DNA from: Paragonimus westermani
Lineage: Eukaryota > Platyhelminthes > Trematoda > Plagiorchiida > Troglotrematidae
Length of the DNA: 64,000 nucleotides
Direction of reading: 5' to 3'
NCBI GenBank assembly: GCA_008508345.1
Contig: QNGE01002745.1
Span: 40,260-104,259, forward strand
The position numbers and the translations under genes are program-made. Positions within the stretch are counted from its first letter, which is position 1; the number at the start of each line of letters is the position of its first letter. The notes under the pieces are model-generated. The model was not told the DNA's origin. It worked only from the letters and a program-made list of their open reading frames with translations, and did not search any database. Shown in pieces: positions 11,593 to 22,746 of this stretch.

Positions 11593-13425
11593 ATGCACCT
11601 GAAGTGTTTTTTTATATCAATCGTTGCTTATCGGTTAAGACTTTCCTTCTTGATATTGACATGTTCTCACCTTTGGCTGCGTCCTATTGTCTAATGAGCC
11701 TATTTCTCTTTGGCCGGTGGCTGTTTGCGGACTTCTGTTTGATTACCCAATCGTGAACGTTTTTCTGCTGGATAGTATACGTATCGGGCTAATTTGCAAC
11801 CAAGATAAGACAAAAGTTCTGTTTTAAGTGTATCAAACAGTGCCGCGTAAATTTTAGTCACCTTTTCTGACATTTTTTGGGCCTGGAAAATAGTCTGGTT
11901 TACCTGACCGTCTGAATAAACCTTATTGGAACGGTCAGGTACGCATTATTGAATAAATTATCCTAAATCGCCAGAAGCGATTCAACACACTTTTTAGTTG
12001 TCTAGAGTGTACAGACCACTGAACGTTACTGACATGTCTACGGTTGTAAATAAACCCTACGAAAGATGGATCCAGTCGAAGCCAGAACTTTTTACAGTTT
12101 GGTCCCATCTAAACCACAAAGTCCAGCAAACTATACAGAAAATTGGGAAGGTTGGTTTACTCTTCAAGTTTGGTGAATTTGTTTGCAAGCTGGTATTTGC
12201 TTTTAGTGTTACAAATGAAAACGGATTCTTTTTACAAAGGGAGGGAAATTCCAGACGCACGTTCTGTGAAGATTCAAAATTTATGAGATTACAAGCCCCC
12301 TAGATTGTTCACATTGGATGTTGAAAGTCTTCATTTAAGAAACTTAAAACACCCGAAGCAGTCACGTCCAAATGCTACTTAGCTAACTATAAGAAACGCT
12401 AACCAAATTTCAGATCGTATTATAAGGTCAAATGTTAATGTAAACACATTTGCACCAGAAAGTTGTAGTTATTTCATCTTGATGATAAACTGATTGACAA
12501 TATGTGTGCCAATTTCTCGTTTTCAAACATTTTGATAAACAAAATGTTTTTACTTGGAGAAAAATTCACAAAACTTTGCCTGTTATAAAGTGTCTGTTTT
12601 AAACTTCTGTTAAAATACTCCACGTTCTCATTCTAATGATACAAATGGGATACTTTAAAAGACGGTCAAAATCTCACTCAAATATATTCTAGCATAGTTA
12701 TGGGAGTGACCACGCTCTTTAGTTGTGCCTTAAGGGTCAAGCATGCCATGTATTTTGTCAAGGTTTATTAACATTGTACGCATCCGTACTCTTCAACGGT
12801 TACTTTCGTTATTACGTTTGGAATATCCAACTTTGTTAGTTGTAGTTTGTGCTGATTACTTTCCAAATGAACACAGTTTAAGAAGCTACATCAGGTCGCG
12901 TCATGCTATACTCAAATAAGGTGAGGAAAAATAGCGACCGTTTGAAACAAACATCAAAAGAAAACGGATGACCGCTTAACGTGAATATTACTGAAAACAA
13001 CCATATTGTAACATATTTAACAACAACTGAGATACAATGCCCCCACAACTGTTCCATCTTTGCATCATAAAAACGACTGGTAATGAAACCACGATGTGCT
13101 TCCTGTTCACAAATATAGACCTGTTGTACTCTAGAGGTTATAGCTAGTTGTTGTTTTTGATCAATCCTATAGACTCAAAGTAGGTAGTTTTCAAACGAAA
13201 GTATACTACTGATCTAGTTTTCATGCGGACAGTGCAGTAAGCCGACTTGGAGAAGTGTCCGCCGGTTAAAGGAATCTTTAATGGTCGTTTGATGGGACGA
13301 TTAAATTTTCATGTTTGAATCATCTAGTTCCTTAACAAAAGTTCGTAGACACCCCTTTATGTTGTATTCATTCTCTCGTGTGTCGTTCTAACAACCTAGT
13401 CTGAAACGATAAATTGCCTTTTCAG
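11593..13425. other. Mostly non-coding; one weak exon-like block
   Basis: Within this stretch, 11,991-12,150 is open on the plus strand. It starts at a CTTTTTAG acceptor and contains NKPYERWIQSKPELFTVWSH before a weak GTTGGT donor. I do not consider it strong enough for its own entry. The remainder is AT-rich with no recognisable repeat. Confidence 0.35.
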
Positions 13426-13623
13426 CTGTCCACATATCGCTTTCCACTTCGTTCTGATTGCAATGCTTTGTGGAATTTTGCGCTACTATTTGGGTGGCTT
13501 GATACCACAAAAGATTGTTGTATCAGTGCATTTGGTTGTTTTTCAGTAGACCGATCTTCAGAGCAGCATCTGGTTAACTGCGAACCAAAAAACTGGGGGT
13601 GTTTGAAAACTCTTCTGAAATAA
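13426..13623 (+). CDS. Candidate terminal exon, unknown (65 codons)
   Basis: A strong acceptor (AATTGCCTTTTCAG) is followed at once by an open frame in phase 0 that runs to a TAA at 13,621-13,623. The peptide has eight cysteines, including DCC, FGC and WGC, with a mixed hydrophobic and polar character, so an extracellular domain is conceivable. An AATAAA overlaps the stop codon, which is too early to be a functional polyadenylation signal for this exon. No homology is recognised. Confidence 0.2.
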   Translation: MSTYRFPLRSDCNALWNFALLFGWLDTTKDCCISAFGCFSVDRSSEQHLVNCEPKNWGCLKTLLK

Positions 13624-16600
13624 AACAAATAGGTCTGTGCGCACCGTTAGAAATTTCAAATGAAACAGTTTGAATCCCCGTGAGATTACGTGTTCGGAAC
13701 AAAACTTTGGCAAATGAAAACTTCAAATAGTTGTCCGAACGGCCTAACACAACCTGTTCACCAAGATATGTTACCATTCAGCTCAGGATAAATCATAGGG
13801 TTGTGGTCGTCAGAATAGTTGTATCAGTGCCCGTTCACCAGCAAACGAATACTGAATATACATCATATCGGCTGTCCTTTATGATAAGAGAATGATGGTC
13901 GAAATTTGTTGACAGATAGATATGGTCTAATGGAATTAACTGTCAATTTATGGCGCAACATAACTGGAGAGTGAGGGATCACACGTGCGGTTAATTGACG
14001 TTTACATCCTCTACATAATTAACACAAAATAAAATGTCAAGGTGGCTGGGCGAACATAGTTTCAGTCGTGTTAGCTGCAGTATTTCTACAACAACTGCAT
14101 TTTATAGTTCACTTATCCGATTACGTATCATTGTTACCGAATACTTACTTGCATGAACTTTAGAAAGTGCGTACCATTGAGTGACTACGAATCCAGTAGG
14201 GTAATCGATAGCAAGTGTTATTTGATAGCATGGATATGACTGACCGAACCGTACCAAAATATACTTGTCATTCAGTTACGCATGTACTTTGCAATGTAAT
14301 GGAAGAAAGTGCTGACCCAACTTGATTAGCTTCTGAAGACATTCAACATATATGAATCTTTGATATTAGATAAGGACGGCTAATTGATTTCAGAAAGGGT
14401 TCTGTAACTAAACATATACTTATGTTGTGTTGAAGATGTTAGCCTGTTACCAACTGTACACTTGTTCGGAACTGCAAATCCAATCCAAGTATACTCAAGC
14501 TAAATAAAACCAATGATATTGTCCGTTGTGTTTTGTGTATAAATAAGTATGAGACATATTAAACAATAGACGGTCTTTATAACAAATCGTTTACACAAGA
14601 CTTGAACGTCGTAGTACTATCCCGTCATTGAACAGAGAAAGGATGTAAAATTGAATTATTCTGCCAAGACGAAATGAAAAACAAACAATCTTGCACGTGA
14701 TGCACTTACCGGAAGCGTGTTACAACATAAATCGTTCAAATTTTGCTTCCAGTATGCGTGATAAAAAGATTGCACAACTTGAATTATGGCGGAAGTTGCA
14801 CAAACGAAACAAAACTAATTGGCAGTTCGCAAAATGAAGAAAAATGTAACTCCGATTTCAGAAAGAAAACTATCAGCCTTAGTCCAGTTCCCGTATGTTA
14901 CGATTATTTCACGCCACCTTTCAAAAGCTGAAAAAAAGATTGATGGCAACTGTGTTGATAAAAGAGGTGAAAAGAAACCAAAAACCCAGAAAGAGGTGAA
15001 AAAACTCCAAAACATTTGCGTGCTTTTTTGTCTCTTTTAACTGATAACAATTCGACAAACGATCCACATTTTAAAACGGCGTTACCAATAGAACATTTTG
15101 TCGAAAGATTTGTAAAACCTGACAGAAGATGATTTAAAGAAAATAGACACAGCTTGCTGTTACTGTGTTTGAAAATGCTCCATAGTTGACAAACCCTCAG
15201 TTTATTACTAGTGATAGTTACCAAAGCGATGTTTTTTCGTCATATCAGCAAAACCGTATAAGATATATACTACGAGTTTATGACTGCCACCTAACAACCT
15301 AGACCCAACGGCTAACAGGAAGTTACTCTCAGTTTCTTAATTGTTTTGCCTACATAAATGGCCTAGCAACGTCGAGTAGCACGGTCGAATCTCTTGAAGT
15401 GGCTCACTGGGATAAATCCATGTTATAAAGGTTGGCGTACTTCCATTGAAAAATTGCTGGTCCACGGTAGTGCTGACACGACTCATTAGATTTTATGGTA
15501 CTTCCGTAAACTATACAACCCTGTGTTGAATTATTTTAACGGATCATACTCGTTATGCACTCAACACTTGGGCGAGACTGTGTGATATGATTTTAAATTT
15601 AGGAGAAACCTCGATGTTACAAACAACTAGTGCGGAATACTATAAAGATTAATAGGGCTTGAAATCATGAGCGGGTGATTCTTGAACGGTTTATAATCCG
15701 GTTGACAAATTGGGATTAGCTAAACAGAACATCATTTCGCACGAGTTAAGATACTGTGCATAGCTCGGGGAGTCAAACCATCAGTTAAGTTCTTGTGTAA
15801 CTCACATTACCGATAACGGCCGCTTGGCAGAACCGTTGCTGAGATCATATGCAATTTTGCCCAAGTCTATCAAACTGTGTTGATACGACACCACGCCGGT
15901 CCACAGCTCAGCGTGACGTATGACATTCAAGCTTTTGGTACTTTTCACAGAACCTTGAGAACAGTTCGTTGTTTCCCCACCTGCTACATACATGACGGTT
16001 ATGTGGACCCAAAACGTTATGCTGCTGATTCCATAAAATAAACAAAAGCAATCAGCAACATTTAGGGTTCAGAAGACTTTATTTCAGCCACTTTTCATTT
16101 CCTGGGTGTATTATCTCTTATGCCATCTGAAAACCCACCTAACTCCGATCACCACAATAGGTAATGTCTTTGTTTTATGAAGATAGTGCAAAACCCATCC
16201 TGTGATTATATTGCCCTCGGCAGGATATACATTTGACACATTTAACACGAATGCAACAAAATTTCCAGATTTAAATTCCTAGGAACATTTGCAATAGCTT
16301 GGATGTTCTGCTAAGCCGATACACTGTACTTTCGGGGTTCCGTCAGGTGCCTAAGTAGCTTCTTGCATTTAAAGTGTATCCATCTAAAACATGCCAAAAA
16401 AGAGTAGTGTACCTAACTGAACATACTGAAGGAAGTCTCCAACCACTAACGCGGTAGAAAAGAACAGTAGCTAATCCCAAACTGTGACTAGTGATTATTT
16501 AGTCCTTAACGGTGAGTACGTCAATGTCCTGTTCTTGTTCTCTAACTTTTCTACCTTGATGGAAAGACATGTTAATTGGTCAATGCTGATAATCATGCGG

Positions 16601-16646
16601 AACCCTGTATTTGACGGTCAGTTTGCCTGGAATTTTTCTTTTTCAG
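13624..16646. other. Non-coding stretch
   Basis: Three kilobases without a supportable gene. Open frames around 14,743-15,224 overlap on both strands and come from an A-rich tract (about 14,920-15,010) rather than from a protein with recognisable features. Confidence 0.4.
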
Positions 16647-16725
16647 GTCTTGTTGTTTTTGTCAGTTGTCATCACTTCCTCGTCTCTTATATAGAGCTGC
16701 GTGAATGGATGTACCAAAATAAACC
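16647..16725 (+). CDS. Candidate 79-base exon with membrane-like segment
   Basis: The segment lies between a very good acceptor (TTTTTCTTTTTCAG) and GTAAGC. One frame is open and encodes a hydrophobic run (LVVFVSCHHFLVSYIEL) followed by REWMYQNKP. That would fit the end of a transmembrane helix with a polar flank. It enters needing two bases and leaves two bases into a codon. Joining it directly to the next candidate at 16,783 gives an immediate stop, so the two are not a simple pair unless this is the end of the protein. Product unknown. Confidence 0.27.
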
Positions 16726-16782
16726 GTAAGCAGTAGTGATTCCGGTACAAACCTTGACTAGCTAGGCCGTTAGCAACTTCAG

Positions 16783-16868
16783 ATAAAACCAACCACTCCA
16801 GCTGCGACTGATAATGGAGAAAACTTCACCCATGTCCCCACTCCCATATCCACTGGTTCACAAGAAGC
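16783..16868 (+). CDS. Candidate 86-base Thr/Pro-rich exon
   Basis: The segment is bounded by an AACTTCAG acceptor and a GTGAGT donor. One frame is open and reads IKPTTPAATDNGENFTHVPT with further Pro, Ser and Thr residues and one N-glycosylation sequon (NFT), as in a mucin-like extracellular stalk. It lies 57 bases after the candidate exon at 16,647-16,725, but the phases do not join. The acceptor's pyrimidine tract is short, which lowers confidence. Confidence 0.2.
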
Positions 16869-18429
16869 GTGAGTAGAGTACTTTTTATTTCTGTAATTCA
16901 CCGGAGACCATCTGCTAAGTAATTTCAGACAAAAATTAAGGTCTGTAGCATTCCGGGAGTGTGTGTCTGCTCAGTTTCACTTAGTTCTAATCAGCAAAGA
17001 CCATTTTTGCATAATCTTGGACGTAGTCTGACTCCGTCGTTGTTTACCGTTGGCTTGCACTTACAGTGACGTTTACATAAATAGGTTAGATGAATAGTTA
17101 TCTCAGCAAGCAACTGAACACACTCCGACACAATACTCTGGAACTAGTGAGACCGTTACTTGAACTCCTGCATAATCGATTGCATGAACACTCACTAGAA
17201 CAGGTCACTAGTTTGGCCCATTCGGCTCATCGGTCTTTAACAAGAGCCATATGCAAAAAGTGGTTGAAACAAGTCATCTGGTCGACATGGTGTTGAGTAC
17301 GCAATACGTGATGTGATACATGCATGCCCAAAATCGGTCTGCTCCTATTCGTCTTCCGTATATAAACAACACGGTTTAATATGGCGAGTAAGGAGGATGA
17401 ACGGACTGTTGACACGTCGCAACACAGGTCTTTCTTCTTCTTTGGTGAAATACTCCTGAAAAGAACGTAGCTAGATGTATGAATCTAACGCTGGTTTGTT
17501 GGTGAACGTCCGAATGCATTGACAGGAAGACGAAGTAGAACATGAATCAGATGTTAAGCCTTACACATCTTTTGACTCCGCCCTCTGTGAACACAAGTTT
17601 CAGGTCAAAATTAGTCTCAGTCAACATACAGGGCGTGCGTTTCCCTTCGAACGCAACTGCAAGAAGATCAGACGCATGAAAACAATCGGATCTAAATAGT
17701 TCCAGTTAGAGTCCGTCTTTCTTCTCAGAATTATCGATAAGCTAATTTCGTTGTCCTCTGGGTAGTATCCGGACGCGTATACCTGCATTAAACGGGCACC
17801 AGAACTGTTCCCATTACCAATTCAACCATCCTGTCACAGACACATTTTATGTCGGACATCGAGTTGCAAGCAGAAGAGCACTGAGTGGTTTTCCCGTTTG
17901 GTAAAAGCTCAGATAACCTTACTCGAGTCTAACAGCTCGGCATTCTTACACAACGACGAACTGTTGAAAACCGCGCGCGGTTTCTATGAAGACATTTTTT
18001 CAAAGGTACGAGTGAAGTCACTGCTGAGTATGCACGTTTTTCAGACTTTCTCGTATACCCACTGAATGGTCTTTCGGCGAACTGTTTATGTTGCAGCGAG
18101 AACCTATATGACCAGCAAGCAGATAGGGAGAGCTAACTACGTTGAGATTCAAGCACTAATAGCGGAAAAAATATACTGCTTTTGCTGATTTTTCCGGAAA
18201 CTGGACAGTTGTCTACAAACAAACGAACCGTTGGTTCTCGTCTGGGGTATCATTCACTCAGAAAGTAATGTACTAGACGGCATCTTGGGCGGGCTCTTGA
18301 TAGAACCGGTCACCAGAGTTATGTCTCACATCTTGAACGTGGAAAACACCGCTCCAGTTTTGAACAAAACGTTGCTCAAACATCTGAAGCCAATGTAAGT
18401 CGTTGAACTAGTCGGATGTTTCGGGCTGT
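16869..18429. other. Non-coding stretch leading into a retroelement
   Basis: No gene is supported. A TATA-like element (GTATATAAAC, about 17,359) sits just upstream of a short 29-codon frame at 17,381 beginning MASKEDERTVDTSQH; this is too little to call. Base composition rises towards G+C near 17,900, consistent with the approach of the retroelement at 18,430, whose N-terminal part may lie here beyond recognition. Confidence 0.35.
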
Positions 18430-18539
18430 TCCTGCTAACTGAATTTTGTCCAGTCCACCCGTGCCACTTCCATATCACTCTTCTTCCGTAAGCAAAATAA
18501 TCCTTCTCCTTCCAACTATATGACATCCACCGCCGTGTC

Positions 18540-19252
18540 AATAAGAAACTGGCTGACCGTTTGAATACGTGCTTGTAACTGCCCGTTCTTCCATCCGTAT
18601 TTCTACACCATAATGGTTCCGAAACTCACGCATCACGTCCTGCAACCTGTTTGCGACTTCTGATGACGTGCCAAAAGCGTTTGATTCTCTTTAGAAGGGC
18701 TCGATTATCAGATAAGCTCAAGACTTCGGCTCACCTCCACGTTTAACCCACTACATTGCTGATTATTCCTGGGTGCTTCCGTCACGTTTGAAGGCTCTAT
18801 CGTATGATCTCAACGTGGTGTTCGACGGATTGACCAACTGTCTGCTGCTGTTCACCATGGCAATGGATGAGGTGTTGACTTTATTTTGGCCGCAGCTTGG
18901 CTACCAGTTCCACGATGCAACGGTCAGCAGTTTTCCTTACGCTGACGATCTGGTCTTCTTGGTCGAGAATCCGATGCGTCTCTCTGGGAAACTGGCAGAG
19001 GTTGATAGTGGTCTGGAGCTATCCGGACTAAAGATCAACACGCTGCAGGTCAAACTTGTGATGATCTATGGCGACCATAAGTACAGAGCAATTGTAGCAA
19101 GAAGACGTCCAATAAAGCACGATCTTTATTGTCCAAATCACCAGTCACATGCAACGCGCTCTCTCTCGTTTATGAGTCGTATTTCCAACCCGCAGCATCC
19201 CCCGGTTTCCGTTCACACGTCGTGTGCACTTCTGACCGGTTTACGTGTGTGA
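18540..19252 (+). pseudogene. Reverse transcriptase core of the R2-like element
   Basis: The fingers and palm remain readable. An upstream block (HRRVNKKLADRLNTC, about 18,535-18,580) fits RT motif 1. DVPKAFDSL at 18,665-18,691 carries the first catalytic Asp of the A motif, and AMDEVL precedes the YADD box with the two other catalytic Asp residues. The segment GLELSGLKIN follows, as in the thumb-proximal part of this clade. Stops include TAG at 18,692-18,694 and a TAA soon after. The B motif (QGDPLSP-like) is replaced by an unrelated or shifted stretch between 18,800 and 18,850. The gene cannot make an active enzyme as it stands. Confidence 0.75.
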
Positions 19253-20240
19253 TCGGCGCCTTCTATCGGGGGGCTTTCGGCTTGCCATTCCTCGTCTGTT
19301 TGCCGATTTCGTTGCGCGATGGCTCGTCCGGTGCTCGTGCTGTTCGCCATCCACCCAATGTTGGCCTTGACCGTATTCCAACATCGTGTCGAGATGTTCC
19401 TCTAAATGTTGGAAAAACCACGCCTCCGATCTGGCCGTCTGTCGTATTTCGCCTGCCCTGCATCGCCCGTTGGTCCGATCCACTCGAGCGATAACTCATC
19501 CGGTCGCGCACGTTGTTCTTGATTCGATCACAGCAGGCTCTTGAACGTACCTCCCTCCGCGTTGAGGTATTCGGCCGAACGTTCGAAAGCTCGCACCTCC
19601 GACCTGACGATCCACCACACAATGACTGAGGCTGGTAACATACTCCTTCCGGCCTGGAGAGTATTCACCCACTAAACACTTCTGACGCGTATACCCGACT
19701 TGGTATCCCGTTCACTTGTAGAAATAAAGCATTTACCAATTGTCGACTGCAGCTTCGTACGATGCTTGATGAACCACCAAAACCTCCCCGACGCAGCTTC
19801 TGTGACTCTAACTTTGGAAACAGCGTCTGTTAACCAAGGTGAATCATTCATCAGTTTTGAGCTGGGTCCAAAGGAGCATACCCAGAGCTGTGGATTGCAC
19901 GATCCAATAGCTTGTTAGGCGTTGGTTCTGCCTTTCCAGCGACACGCCAACCAGCTACATTCATACCTCACATCGTTGGGGCGGTCTCGACATTCCGATC
20001 TTGTCCACCAAAAATCGTGAATGGTGAGATTGCTCTCCAGTGAATGTCTACTTTTGAGGGACTTGGTCAGGGATTATTTGCTTGACCCTATTATAAGGAA
20101 TTCCAATGTCACGGTAAGCGGTGAGAGTGTAGCAGTGACGATAAAGGAGAGGCCCTTTCGGCGTAGATTCATAGGCTTCATTAGGTGCTGGAAGGTCGTG
20201 GTCCTCATGAAGTGTGTGGCTCTCCACTCTTTAATCGTTG
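19253..20240 (+). pseudogene. Post-RT region of the R2-like element, heavily decayed
   Basis: A block reading GGFRLAIPRLFADFVARW at about 19,270-19,320 resembles the conserved G-L-x-I-P-x-L segment that follows the RT in R2-clade proteins. NQLHSYLTSLGR near 19,945 resembles the short W-x-x-L-H linker before the C-terminal knuckle. Both are in the plus strand but in changing frames. The long minus-strand open frames here are an effect of high G+C and are not genes. Confidence 0.45.
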
Positions 20241-20242
20241 AC

Positions 20243-20670
20243 TGTTGAATTTAGATCGCGCCCTTCCCATCAGCTTTATGTGTGCCATCCAGTTCCAGTG
20301 AAGTCCTCTACAGACTAACGTCCAGAGTTTTCGAGGTGGTCGAAATGACCACTCAGTTCTCTGTCGCAGCAACTGCAGTGAGCCAGAAAGCCTCTTCCAC
20401 ATTCTCCAATACTGCTAGATAGCCCACAATACGCGTTGTGCTTGGCACAACTGTGTGGCCAAAGACCTTGTAAAAAAGTTACATAATCCCGGCTACACAT
20501 CCGCCGAGGAAATCCGAGTAACGACAGCGAGCTCTATCATTAGGCGCGACGTTGACACAGTTCGTGACTGCGCTGTCTTTTTACTGCACTTCCATATCGT
20601 GGTTGATTACCGGAGCCAATTTGCCTGGGTTGATAAGGTTGATAAGGTTGTACGGGACCGACTCTTCTAA
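20243..20670 (+). pseudogene. C-terminal knuckle and endonuclease-like tail
   Basis: The motif CRSNCSEPESLFHILQYC (20,362-20,415) is an exact CX3CX7HX4C knuckle of the type found upstream of the restriction-like endonuclease in R2-clade proteins. A stop at 20,416-20,418 follows directly. The next 85 codons keep family-like blocks (HNCVAKDLVKKL, then RRDVDTVRDCAVFLLHFHIV). The Pro-Asp of the nuclease motif reads Arg-Asp, and the downstream catalytic Asp in the V-L-D-V strand reads His. Together with the stop this argues that nuclease function is lost. A GGTTGATAA direct repeat at 20,628-20,650 disturbs the end. Confidence 0.7.
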
Positions 20671-20690
20671 TTCATTTGACCCACTTCGGG

Positions 20691-22156
20691 TTGTGATGTG
20701 GACTCTATTTCTCACTCACTCTTTTCGTGGTATTAGGTTTCCATTCTCTCTCAACGCAATTCTTCGACGAGGACTGCTCTCTTACACATTCACCGATTTG
20801 TGTCCACTGACTACCCCAGGTTTCCTGGAAACGTACGATTCATTTATGCGAGGAACATGGCTTTGATTACTGTTAACTCTGTGAAAGTTGTTACTACTAA
20901 ATGAACTTTTACTTCTCGTTGTGTGAGTTTTGACGGTGTTTGCACCTCGGTGCACCAAACAGCCGTTAATTTAGAGAGATCGATCCATCATTAGTATACC
21001 GTGTGAAACATTTGCGACTGCGAATCTTGGAATTATCCACATTTATTCTACATCTGATTCCCTTATGGAGAGGCTTGCCAATTGTTTCGCACCTCTATCA
21101 TTACAGCACTCACCTTCAACAACTAACCTGTTTGAGATTTCACTTATTACACATTTTTGAAGTTACCGCTTTATCTTTCTTTAAATGACATTGTTCTTTA
21201 AATTAAACGATATGCGACTGTATTAGCATGGCATAATTTTGCCAATGTAAAACTAGAACATTCGTTATGCTCTCAAGGGGCAAGCATGTTGACCGGTGTG
21301 CAATTGGCTTCACACTAGGCACGATCGAATGATCATATCTGAATGTTTAAACAAAATCTGACATTAAGATATTTAGGTTTTCTCATGCCCGTATTTTTAG
21401 CAAATGAGAAACAATTAACCATGTTTTTTCGAGCTGCACATTTCTATTAATCAGCACGGAATTCGTGGAAAGCTTGTCACTATCTACTGAGGAGAACTAT
21501 CGACTCAGCTTCTTACAATCTATTCAAGAATACCAATACTGGATTTATGCAGAAATCCTGACAAATAAGGAATAAGAGAAAAGTGAGACCAGTTGACAGT
21601 ATAAACTGAAGACCTGTAAATATTCGACAACAGATAGTAAGTCACGTCAGAGAGAATTTGACCTTTAATTGTGGAGGAACTGGTTGAAAGTGTCGCGTTT
21701 TGTTCTCACCGTACACGCTTCCACCCTAGTAAACAATAGGTGTCCGGTTTCCTCTCCAATTACTAAGTGCTACAATCCAGTTCAGACTCGCAAGTCGTAT
21801 TTTACAACACAACTGATGAAGCTAGGATCGTTCTGCCTAACTAACCGTTTCAGCACTGAGCCGGATCAAGGAAACCTGAACTATAAATGATTTTACCTGC
21901 ACAAGTGTAAAGCTTAGTAAACTGGGGTGATTGGTATCTTCGTTGTGTTGAACAATATTTTGGAAGTGAACAAGGATAATTCTCTAGGAGTGGATAAGTT
22001 AAGAACCGGGGTAATTTACTACTTCGGCTGACATCTTCGGTAATAACGCAGTCTCCTTGGTGGTGGTATGCAGCAGCATACCTTAACAGCCCTCTCTGTC
22101 AGTTTTTAAACGATTCCAGGTAGCGACATTGTCTAATCGGCCACTGGTTTTCTCAG
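20691..22156. other. Non-coding stretch
   Basis: I see no supported gene or repeat. The first 200 bases may still belong to the retroelement 3' region. Open frames at 21,003 and 21,669 are short and unremarkable. Confidence 0.4.
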
Positions 22157-22258
22157 GCGGTTTCTGGGTTCCAAACTTAAGAGACTACATATTTAACTCT
22201 TTACCGGCGTATGAAGCGCTTTGTAGAACATCGGCTGGGGGATCCACACCTACAAGAG
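22157..22258 (+). CDS. Candidate 102-base exon, unknown protein
   Basis: A strong acceptor (CACTGGTTTTCTCAG) and an AAGAG/GTAAGC donor enclose 102 bases. Only one frame is open, reading GFWVPNLRDYIFNSLPAYEA and then LCRTSAGGSTPTR. It starts two bases before a codon boundary and ends one base into the next codon, so it preserves phase. A second acceptor only 43 bases downstream continues the same reading to a stop. Very short introns occur in flatworm genes, which makes the pair plausible. No family is recognised. Confidence 0.35.
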
Positions 22259-22301
22259 GTAAGCGTTTACAACATTCCTCATTACTCCTGTGGTCATTCA
22301 G

Positions 22302-22411
22302 CAACAAGAAAAAACACGAACAAACGCAAAAAATCACATAATGTTGCCAGTTTCGAATCATACAGCAAAATGAATTGGAAACAGACTGACTGCACCCATT
22401 ATGCCCACTGA
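22302..22411 (+). CDS. Candidate terminal exon paired with 22,157-22,258
   Basis: The acceptor ACTCCTGTGGTCATTCAG ends at 22,301, giving a 43-base intron from the previous exon. In the carried phase the frame reads ATRKNTNKRKKSHNVASFES and continues to a TGA at 22,409-22,411. The basic cluster NKRKKSH could act as a nuclear localisation signal. The phase match, an open frame on both sides and two good splice signals are the evidence; homology is absent. Confidence 0.33.
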
Positions 22412-22425
22412 AACAAATAATCCAG

Positions 22426-22746
22426 ATGTCTTTTCCAAACTTTTTTTCAAATCACATCGCGCTGGACGGTTTTCTAGAATATGCTCAAGAAACTTACCAC
22501 AAAAACAATTTTGGAAAATTGCCAACGTATTCATTGTTTTCTTTTCTATTGATTATTGCGGGATTTTGTATTATATGGTTTGAAGTCCACTCACAACTGA
22601 TCTGGTTCTGTCTTGCTAAAACTCATCACCACATCCGCGTCTGGACTCTCTTTCACGGACAAAATCTAACCACATATCACAATACTTGTTTACACTCATT
22701 CAAAAATCCTGCTCAGGTTGGTCGATCACATGAGGAAACACGGTGA
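22426..22746 (+). CDS. Open frame with a predicted membrane segment, unknown
   Basis: This 106-codon open frame has one strong hydrophobic stretch (LPTYSLFSFLLIIAGFCIIW) around residues 31-50, flanked by polar sequence (HHHIRVW, then SHEETR at the end). It starts 15 bases after the stop of the preceding candidate exon, in another frame. The length is near what chance produces in this window, and there is no good acceptor directly before it. I would treat it as a possible exon or a chance frame. Confidence 0.15.
   Translation: MSFPNFFSNHIALDGFLEYAQETYHKNNFGKLPTYSLFSFLLIIAGFCIIWFEVHSQLIWFCLAKTHHHIRVWTLFHGQNLTTYHNTCLHSFKNPAQVGRSHEETR

Larger units (their letters stand above)
18430..20690 (+). 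mobile_element. R2-clade non-LTR retrotransposon relic
   Basis: The element encodes, in order, a reverse transcriptase core, a post-RT region and a C-terminal CCHC knuckle with a restriction-like endonuclease-type tail. This is the single-ORF layout of R2-clade elements, which integrate by target-primed reverse transcription. Evidence is the RT block DVPKAFDSL, the LFTMAMDEVL block and the YADD box at 18,938-18,949, then CX3CX7HX4C at 20,362-20,415. The frame is broken by many stops and shifts, and no full ORF survives. R2 proper inserts into 28S rDNA, but no rRNA sequence flanks this copy. It is either a non-rDNA clade member (NeSL- or Hero-like) or a displaced fragment. Confidence 0.75.

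Noticed and set aside
17381..17470. Short frame MASKEDERTVDTSQH downstream of a TATA-like box
   Set aside because: Only 29 codons with a weak donor and no continuation in phase.
19263..19622. 119-codon, Arg-rich minus-strand frame
   Set aside because: It is antisense to the post-RT region of the R2-like relic, and high G+C explains the lack of stops.
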